Part shown: piece after piece, positions 1-5,519 of the stretch
How positions within the stretch are numbered: the first letter of the stretch is position 1
Layout: the number at the start of each line of letters is the position of its first letter
From: Sphingobacteriales bacterium 44-61
Lineage (GTDB): Bacteria; Bacteroidota; Bacteroidia; Chitinophagales; Chitinophagaceae
Assembly (NCBI GenBank): GCA_001898405.1
Contig: MKTW01000004.1
Coordinates: 198,156-262,155, forward strand
Direction of reading: 5' to 3'
Length of the DNA: 64,000 nt
Program-made: the position numbers and the translations under genes
The notes under the pieces: model-generated
What the model saw: the letters and a program-made list of their open reading frames with translations, nothing else
Databases searched by the model: none
What the model was told of the DNA's origin: nothing

Positions 1-55
1 ATCCACCCAGGCAACTCTCCACTTCTTCTTCCCGATTCCATGAAAAACCCCTGGT

Positions 56-901
56 ATGAAAAAGAACTATGCAATTATTTTATCTCTTCTTGCCTGTTGC
101 GCACTGGTTATTATCGCCTGTAGCAAAGGCGGTGGTGGTAGCACACCTCCACCACCTAATCCCTGTGCAGGTGTAACCATCTCTGTAACGGGCACCCCTG
201 TTAATCCCTCCACACCAGGAGGTACAAACGGTAGTATCAGTGCCAACGCTACCGGCGGCTCCGGTTTTACTTTCAGCCTTAACAATGGAGCTTTTCAATC
301 ATCTGGTAATTTCACAGGGCTTGCTGCAGGCTCCTATACTGTTACAGCCAAATCATCTGCAGGATGCACCGGCACTCAAACATTCACACTCACTGCTCCT
401 ACTCCATCCTGTACTGGCGTGAACATTACTGTAACAGCTAATGCCACTGCGGTGGGCGCCTGCGTTTCTTTACCCAATGGTTCCATCACCGCTTCTGCTA
501 CCGGAAGCACAGGTTTTACGTATAGTGTTAACGGCGGCAACTTCCAGTCAAGCGGTACGTTCAGCGGCCTGGCTTCAGGTTCTTATACTGTAACAGCTAA
601 AGATGTCAATGGCTGCACCGGCAGCACAACAGTGAACGTAGCAGCTCCCGTAGCCGGACCTCTATTCTCTGCTGTAAAAACGCTTATGCAGAATAATTGT
701 CAAAGCTGTCACAATAACTCCATCGCAAATGGTGGTATGAACTGGCAGGTGGATTGCAATATCGTAGCTAATAAAGATCGCGTCAAAGCCAGGGCGGTTG
801 ATAACAACCCTTCTTCCATGCCACCTACCGGCCCATTACCGCAAAGTGAAAAAGATAAGATCACCGCATGGATCAACGCAGGAGGACGGTATACTGATTA
901 A
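56..901 (+). CDS. SprB-repeat lipoprotein with C-terminal cytochrome c-like domain
   Basis: Predicted outer-surface or periplasmic lipoprotein of 281 aa. A hydrophobic signal at residues 1-21 ends in a lipobox-like IIAC with Cys22, followed by a Gly/Pro-rich linker. Two SprB-type repeats follow (about 37-115 and 119-198). Each contains NGSI, a GFT(F/Y)S stretch, a second G(A/N)FQSSG motif and GSYTVTAK. The last 80 residues carry CQSCH (215-219), a CxxCH heme c site, and a possible distal Met in SSMPP (about 255), as in small cytochromes fused to lipoproteins. SprB repeats are known from gliding adhesins, and the heme domain suggests electron transfer or a heme-sensing role; the combined function is inferred. 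A rho-independent terminator follows at about 960-1015. The convergent neighbour is a DUF5777 barrel. Confidence 0.85.
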   Translation: MKKNYAIILSLLACCALVIIACSKGGGGSTPPPPNPCAGVTISVTGTPVNPSTPGGTNGSISANATGGSGFTFSLNNGAFQSSGNFTGLAAGSYTVTAKSSAGCTGTQTFTLTAPTPSCTGVNITVTANATAVGACVSLPNGSITASATGSTGFTYSVNGGNFQSSGTFSGLASGSYTVTAKDVNGCTGSTTVNVAAPVAGPLFSAVKTLMQNNCQSCHNNSIANGGMNWQVDCNIVANKDRVKARAVDNNPSSMPPTGPLPQSEKDKITAWINAGGRYTD

Positions 902-959
902 CGTTTTCTGTACAATGCTTACATAACAAAGGTTACACGAGGATTAGTTTGTTTAACAT

Positions 960-1015
960 CCCGCTTCTTATCACTCTTCCACAAACAATGAAGATGATAA
1001 GAGCGGGATTCTTTG
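960..1015 (+). terminator. Rho-independent terminator after the SprB/cytochrome gene
   Basis: CCCGCTTCTTATC at 960-972 pairs with GATAAGAGCGGG at 996-1007 (one bulged base) and is followed by ATTCTTTG. It lies 60 bases past the stop codon at 901. Confidence 0.6.
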
Positions 1016-1039
1016 TAGTGTACATCTATCCAAAGCGGC

Positions 1040-1099
1040 CCTTCCCGTCTTCCCGCCTTACCGGTAAGTTTTTACCGGTAAGGCGGGAAGACGGGAAGG
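1040..1099. repeat. Perfect 28-bp GC-rich palindrome, copy A of a repeat family
   Basis: The arms at 1040-1067 and 1072-1099 are perfect reverse complements with a 4-nt loop (GTTT). The arms contain CTTCCCGCCTTACCGGTAA. A second copy with the same core lies at 22205-22271. It sits between two convergent genes, where the rest of the 901-1217 gap holds only the terminators on each side. It resembles REP-type intergenic palindromes. Confidence 0.9.
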
Positions 1100-1161
1100 A
1101 TGTACTCAAGTCGTAAGTCTAAGTAATATAGGTGCAAAACAATATCCCTTGTTTAAAAGAA

Positions 1162-1190
1162 GTGGCCCCTGTAAAAACAGGGGCCGTCCT
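1162..1190 (-). terminator. Rho-independent terminator of the DUF5777 gene
   Basis: GGCCCCTGT (1164-1172) and ACAGGGGCC (1177-1185) form a 9-bp stem with a 4-nt loop. On the minus strand a T-rich tract follows. It lies just past the minus-strand stop at 1217. Confidence 0.8.
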
Positions 1191-1216
1191 TGTTACCAAC
1201 TGGTTTGCTATGAGAG

Positions 1217-2146
1217 CTACCTTCCTCTTTTCTTCTTATAAAATAAATTGAAGTCGCGGGAAATAGTAAAGCCCCAGCGAAACTGTCCTTTACCCCAGGA
1301 TGTAACCGTACGGGGAATAAAGCGGTTTTCCAATATTTCTGTGGCATTCGTAAAATTCAAATGAAACACATGCCCCTCTGTAAGCAGCTCAACACCTACA
1401 CCCAGTGCATCATAAAAACGTATCCCTTGTGTTTTATAGAAGTCAATACTTTGCTGGCTGCGGAAGCTATGGAAGTAATCTACGATAAGGCTGAACCGCC
1501 CCTTCACCGGAAGCCGAAGCGCACCTCCCAATGCAAACAGGGTTTTATCATCCTGCGATTGCACAAAATTGCGGTGGACCATTGTAGGACTAAGTTGCAA
1601 ACTCAATAACCCCATTTTCCTGGCGATCATCAGTTGCACTGTCTGACTGTTCCGGTCGGAAAAGTTTTCAAAAGAATTTTCCTGGTCAGGTACCACGCTT
1701 TTCGTCATGGAAGAAATAACGTTATTCGCAAAAATGGTCATGGAAAGAGGATGCTGCGCATCTTCTGCCTGCTGCAGAATACGGTATTTGACACCAAGCT
1801 CATACAATTGCTGAACCGCCCCGGCTCCTTTAGACCTTGCTGCGATCACATTCAGCCGCTTACTTATACCATACTGGAAACCGATCCTGACATCAGTAGC
1901 ATTATCAAGGCCGAAGAAAGTTTTACTCCCCCCATTGCTCCCACCAATATCACCAAAATTGTGGGTGACCTTAAACTCCAGCACATGCTTGGGGATTGTT
2001 TCCACCGTATTGGCATTGATAAGCCTGGGCGAAGAAAATACCCAGATATAAGATGCCTCTTTGGACGGAGCAGGAGCAACGGTGCTATCCTGCGAAAAAG
2101 AATACTGACTAATAAACAGACTGAGTAAAAGGATGCTATTTTTCAT
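1217..2146 (-). CDS. DUF5777 family beta-barrel protein
   Basis: Predicted outer-membrane beta-barrel of 309 aa. I chose the ATG at 2146 because it starts directly on a signal peptide (MKNSILLLSLFISQYSFSQ). The longer reading frame from 2236 only adds 30 residues without features. The mature protein has alternating hydrophobic/aromatic strands (VRIGFQYGISKRLNV, FLRLPVKGRFSLIVDYFHS-like) and ends with a hydrophobic-aromatic strand rich in Phe (RWGFTISRDFNLFY), as outer-membrane proteins do. DUF5777 proteins are found in Bacteroidota near small cytochromes and YceI proteins, which fits the neighbouring heme lipoprotein. The function is unknown. A strong terminator follows the gene; a 219-bp structured repeat lies upstream. 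Confidence 0.8.
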   Translation of the reverse strand: MKNSILLLSLFISQYSFSQDSTVAPAPSKEASYIWVFSSPRLINANTVETIPKHVLEFKVTHNFGDIGGSNGGSKTFFGLDNATDVRIGFQYGISKRLNVIAARSKGAGAVQQLYELGVKYRILQQAEDAQHPLSMTIFANNVISSMTKSVVPDQENSFENFSDRNSQTVQLMIARKMGLLSLQLSPTMVHRNFVQSQDDKTLFALGGALRLPVKGRFSLIVDYFHSFRSQQSIDFYKTQGIRFYDALGVGVELLTEGHVFHLNFTNATEILENRFIPRTVTSWGKGQFRWGFTISRDFNLFYKKKRGR

Positions 2147-2297
2147 ACTGTAGTTTTCGGTGTTAAATGGACTTTCCTGGTGCAACAGGATTAACCTTAA
2201 ACTTATATCGTATGAAATACAGGCATGGTTGCCCAATGAAAAGGTTGATGGGTGGAGAGAAAAATGCTGACCGATGGCAGGAATACGCCAGTTGAAT

Positions 2298-2516
2298 CAG
2301 TAGTTCCTTTTCCCTTGTCACCCCGGACCAGGTTTAGTACGCTTACTGGTTTAAAGAATATAAGAGCCGGGGTCTCCCCGCGCTGCACTTGCTTCAAATC
2401 TGTAAGGCATTATTGCCTGGAAAATACTGCAGATGGGGGAGACCCCGGATCTTAGCGAACTATAGTTGCGGGTGTACTAAATCTGGTCCGGGGTGACAAG
2501 GGAAAAGGAACTACTG
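2298..2516. repeat. 219-bp nested inverted repeat (MITE-like or structured RNA element)
   Basis: The terminal arms 2298-2340 and 2474-2516 are 43 nt each and complementary except for one G/T position, which would be a G-U pair in RNA. Inside lies a second stem, CCGGGGTCTCCCC (2367-2379) with GGGGAGACCCCGG (2436-2448), extended by AAGA/TCTT with one mismatch. Further in are CTGCA (2383-2387) with TGCAG (2428-2432) and an apical hairpin AGGCA-TTAT-TGCCT (2405-2418). No target duplication is evident. It fills the 2147-2555 gap between the DUF5777 start and the bcp stop, both on the minus strand. Confidence 0.85.
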
Positions 2517-2555
2517 GTTCGGTTTGCGTAGAAATTCGGTCATCGACCAGGAAGA

Positions 2556-3035
2556 TCAACCCCGCTTCTGCTCATTCCAGTTACGGATGATCTCTTCTGC
2601 ATGCGCTTTATTCTTTGGGCGGAGATAGATCTTATTGATGATCCCCTTTTCATCAATCACAAAAGTGGTGCGGTGAAGTCCCATGTATCTGCGGCCATAC
2701 AATTGCTTTTCACCCCAAACCCCATACTTGTCAATAATCGTATGGCTGGGGTCTGCAATAAGCGTAAATGGCAACTGGTATTTTGTCTCAAATTTTTTGT
2801 GGGTGTTTATTTCATCCGGGCTGACGCCGACCACAACGAATCCTTCCTGCTTCAATAAAGCATAATTGTCACGCAGGTTACAGGCCTGTATAGTACAGGT
2901 TGGCGTATCATCCTCAGGATAGAAATACAGCACCACTTTTTGCCCTTTATAGGTTGAAAGAGATATTTTATTCCCATTCTGATCTTTCCCGGAAAATGCA
3001 GGTGCTTTATCACCTTCTTTTAAATTCGTTGCCAT
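2556..3035 (-). CDS. bcp: Thioredoxin-dependent peroxiredoxin, BCP type
   Basis: Cytoplasmic thiol peroxidase of 159 aa, a normal BCP length. It reduces H2O2 and organic peroxides using thioredoxin. The active-site stretch TPTCTIQAC holds the peroxidatic Cys47 and, five residues on, a resolving Cys52, the atypical 2-Cys BCP arrangement. YFYPEDDTP and the later GVSPD and ADPSH elements are family hallmarks. The upstream M23 peptidase gene ends 3 nt before this start on the same strand, so the two are probably co-transcribed. I assign the BCP name with confidence; substrate preference cannot be read from sequence. Confidence 0.95.
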   Translation of the reverse strand: MATNLKEGDKAPAFSGKDQNGNKISLSTYKGQKVVLYFYPEDDTPTCTIQACNLRDNYALLKQEGFVVVGVSPDEINTHKKFETKYQLPFTLIADPSHTIIDKYGVWGEKQLYGRRYMGLHRTTFVIDEKGIINKIYLRPKNKAHAEEIIRNWNEQKRG

Positions 3036-3038
3036 CTG

Positions 3039-4832
3039 TTACTTTTTCTTTTTCTTACTGACTGGTTTGCGGGTAGTTTTCTTCACTGCTTTTTTTGGAG
3101 GAGGTGTGTAAGGATATTTTTTAAACCACCAGGTTCTTGTAGTGATATTACCAGCCACATCTTCTATCTGCACTTTCAACTGATGAACGCCATAAGGACA
3201 GCGCTCATCAAACACGTATATCCAGTTTCTTCCTTTATCATTGGTGAACCGAAGCCACTGGCCATCCAGTTCTGCACGGAAACTTTTAATACCGAAATTA
3301 TCTGTCGGTGTAAAAACGATCCTGCTCGCAGCGCTGAGATTAACCGTATCACCTTTTCCTAATTCATTCACATTTGGTGGCACCAGGTCCGCAAAAGCCT
3401 GGAAACTGCCAAAATTTCCAAACTCTGCTGAAAGCCACTGATTGTTATTACTCCAACTGGCTTTTTTTGCTTCCTTGCTGTTTTTATAACTTCTTTGGAT
3501 CACCATCCTGTCGCGCCAGTTTGCAGGCACTGCCTGATCTGGTTTAATGCGCACCGTCAATCGCCCTTCTACAGGGATCGCAGGAGTATTCACCTGGTGT
3601 ATGGCTGAAGCTGCATTGGCTGCAGCAGATGCTGTGCGATAGTAAGCAGGATAAACTGTATCATACAAACAATTATCCGGCAGATACATTTCGAAATCGG
3701 GTTTCTCCAGGATGTTTACATAGTTGGGGATAAATGGCTTAAACGAAGAAGCCGTTGCCGGAGCTGTTGCCAGTTTTTCATCGAACTGAACAGTGAAGTT
3801 CAATACAGATAAATTCTGGTAAGCATCTCTTACCTCAATACGGATATTATGCTGGCCGGTGTCCTTCAGCAACAGCACTCCTTCTACACCTGCAGGGTGA
3901 TACACACTGCTGATATTGCCCGGAAGGCGGGAAAGATGTTGCACAAAAGGACCTCCGTTATAACGAAGTGTATAATCGATCTGGGCATTCAGGTAGCCGG
4001 TCTGTTCATACCCGATACTATCGAGGGCAAAGCCATTCACCAACTGATCATCAAAATACAACCAGGCTGAATAGATCCCATCCTCGTTATTTGATCCGCT
4101 GATGCGATCAAAAGCCTGGATGGCAAAACTGATCTTACTTTTCCCCGTTTTTATAGCGCCTGGTTTGGTTAGCACATATCCTGCTGTGGTTTTCTTTACC
4201 GGAAAAAGCTGCGGGGAAGCATTGTAAATGGAGCCCGTCCGGTCATACATCGCCAGCCGGGTAATTGTTGGCGGCACATTATCCTGCAAGGGAAGACCAA
4301 ACAATAAAGGGTTCAGGCATTTTCCAGTTTTGGTATCCCTTATTTCAAAATGCACATGTGGCCCTTGTGATCCACCGGTGGTTCCGCTATAAGCAATAAA
4401 GCTGCCCTTTTTTACAGGAAACATGCCGGCAGGTATACCCAATTCCACTGCCCAACTCTGTTGTTTGTATTGCTGCTCGGTTGCATATTTCTCCAGCTCC
4501 GGAGCAAAATCATTCAGGTGAGCATACAAGGTAGACAAGCCATTAGGGTGATTGATGATAATAAAGCGTCCGAAACTCAAAGGGCGTATTCCCATATAAG
4601 CCACATATCCTTCCGCGGCTGCATACACGAGTTGATCTACTCGCTGGTTGGTCCTTATGTCGAGCCCCATATGCCAGTGATTGGGCCTGAGCTCACCGAG
4701 ATTGGCTACTATTTGGGGAGACAGGTTTAACGGCCAGCGGAAATAACCCTGCGGATAAATCGGTTTCTGAGAAAAAACAGCATTTTGTAGCAATAAAAAA
4801 CTAACGAGTGTAGTGGTAATTGTTCGAATCAT
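3039..4832 (-). CDS. M23 family metallopeptidase, secreted
   Basis: Secreted zinc endopeptidase of 597 aa, probably cutting peptidoglycan cross-bridges. It has a signal peptide at 1-21 (MIRTITTTLVSFLLLQNAVF). The LytM/M23 core at about 45-165 has the zinc ligands in NHWHMGLD (His54, Asp58) and GPHVHFE (His159, His161), plus the lid motif LSTLYAHL. The following 400 residues look like beta-sandwich domains, including an Ig-like/LVIVD-type segment near 490-570, and the protein ends with a very basic tail of Lys and Arg (TTRKPVSKKKKK). The long C-terminal part is typical of Bacteroidota M23 proteins and may bind wall or partner proteins. It precedes bcp by 3 nt. A palindromic operator candidate lies upstream at 4935-4954. 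Confidence 0.9.
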   Translation of the reverse strand: MIRTITTTLVSFLLLQNAVFSQKPIYPQGYFRWPLNLSPQIVANLGELRPNHWHMGLDIRTNQRVDQLVYAAAEGYVAYMGIRPLSFGRFIIINHPNGLSTLYAHLNDFAPELEKYATEQQYKQQSWAVELGIPAGMFPVKKGSFIAYSGTTGGSQGPHVHFEIRDTKTGKCLNPLLFGLPLQDNVPPTITRLAMYDRTGSIYNASPQLFPVKKTTAGYVLTKPGAIKTGKSKISFAIQAFDRISGSNNEDGIYSAWLYFDDQLVNGFALDSIGYEQTGYLNAQIDYTLRYNGGPFVQHLSRLPGNISSVYHPAGVEGVLLLKDTGQHNIRIEVRDAYQNLSVLNFTVQFDEKLATAPATASSFKPFIPNYVNILEKPDFEMYLPDNCLYDTVYPAYYRTASAAANAASAIHQVNTPAIPVEGRLTVRIKPDQAVPANWRDRMVIQRSYKNSKEAKKASWSNNNQWLSAEFGNFGSFQAFADLVPPNVNELGKGDTVNLSAASRIVFTPTDNFGIKSFRAELDGQWLRFTNDKGRNWIYVFDERCPYGVHQLKVQIEDVAGNITTRTWWFKKYPYTPPPKKAVKKTTRKPVSKKKKK

Positions 4833-4934
4833 TAAAATAAAGTTAAGACCAAAATTTTTTAGATGACCGTTTCGAAATAAAAACCATTATTTCAAACCAT
4901 AAATTCCCTCTGTTGTTAGAATTACATTATAAAT

Positions 4935-4954
4935 AATACCACAATCGTGGTATT
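4935..4954. promoter_or_regulatory. 20-bp palindrome between divergent genes, operator candidate
   Basis: AATACCAC-AATC-GTGGTATT is a perfect 8-bp inverted repeat in the AT-rich gap between the minus-strand M23 gene (start 4832) and the plus-strand small gene (start 5021). It has no T-run, so it looks more like a dimeric regulator site than a terminator. Confidence 0.4.
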
Positions 4955-5020
4955 GTAATTTGTGGCACGAAATTTTAGATTGCAGTATTATATTTTTTCA
5001 CTTGCTTAAAGAATAGTGTT

Positions 5021-5224
5021 ATGAGGAAAGTTTTTTATTCGGCTATGTTTAGGATGATTGTAATTGCAGGATTATTTATCGGAATGGTAAAAGGACAGCA
5101 GGTGCGTCAGAAATGGGTGGCGAAAATGAAAAATCGCCAGGAAGAAAAGAGAGGTATGCAGAAAAAAACGGCAATGCCGGAAATTATGCTGGATGAGATT
5201 GAAATGTCTACTTATCATAGTTAG
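5021..5224 (+). CDS. Small exported or membrane-anchored protein, unknown
   Basis: I do not recognise this 67-residue product. It starts with a basic N-terminus and one hydrophobic segment (about residues 9-23, MFRMIVIAGLFIGMV). A charged Lys/Arg/Gln-rich region follows, then an acidic end. It could be a signal peptide ending near VKGQQ. Support for a real gene comes from context. It occupies a gap between well-annotated genes, and a textbook terminator starts 30 bases after its stop. The reading frame is open from an ATG 4 bases after a TG-rich stretch. No partner gene is adjacent. Confidence 0.5.
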   Translation: MRKVFYSAMFRMIVIAGLFIGMVKGQQVRQKWVAKMKNRQEEKRGMQKKTAMPEIMLDEIEMSTYHS

Positions 5225-5253
5225 GCCACACGATCCCTATAAAAACATACTAT

Positions 5254-5275
5254 AGCGGCCTGTGCCGCTTTTTTT
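5254..5275 (+). terminator. Rho-independent terminator after the small gene
   Basis: AGCGGC-CTGT-GCCGCT followed by seven T residues, 30 bases after the stop at 5224. Confidence 0.85.
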
Positions 5276-5320
5276 GTGTCCCGGCAAACCATTAGTAATG
5301 ACTCAGTTTTAGCAGTTACG

Positions 5321-5418
5321 TTTCCCACAAAGACGACGAAGGCCACAAAGAATTGCCCGAGCATCTTCCCGGACAGATATAAATATGTCTTTGTGGCCTT
5401 CGTCGTCTTTGTGGGAAA
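5321..5418. repeat. Perfect 30-bp inverted repeat with 38-nt loop (CACAAAG-type intergenic repeat)
   Basis: Arms 5321-5350 and 5389-5418 are exact reverse complements containing CACAAAGACGACGAAGG. The loop is 38 nt, the same length as in the unrelated-sequence repeat at 53072-53177. Short words of the kind CACAAAG/GACGACGAAGG are common in intergenic repeats of Bacteroidota. It lies in the 295-nt gap upstream of carB. Confidence 0.9.
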
Positions 5419-5458
5419 ATTATTCAAATTGAGCTAATACTAAACCACCCGATTCCCT

Positions 5459-5466
5459 TAATTTTG
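5459..5466 (+). promoter_or_regulatory. -7 promoter box for carB
   Basis: TAATTTTG matches the Bacteroidota -7 consensus TAnnTTTG exactly, 53 bases before the carB ATG. No clear -33 TTG at the usual spacing is visible. Confidence 0.5.
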
Positions 5467-5519
5467 CGGAATTTGTTTATACATCCCCGGGCACCCCGGA
5501 TCAATTTTTCTAGTAAAAA

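Noticed and set aside
1361-2128. Plus-strand frames opposite the DUF5777 gene
   Set aside because: Antisense shadows of a gene with a signal peptide and barrel strands; no start context or homology in view.
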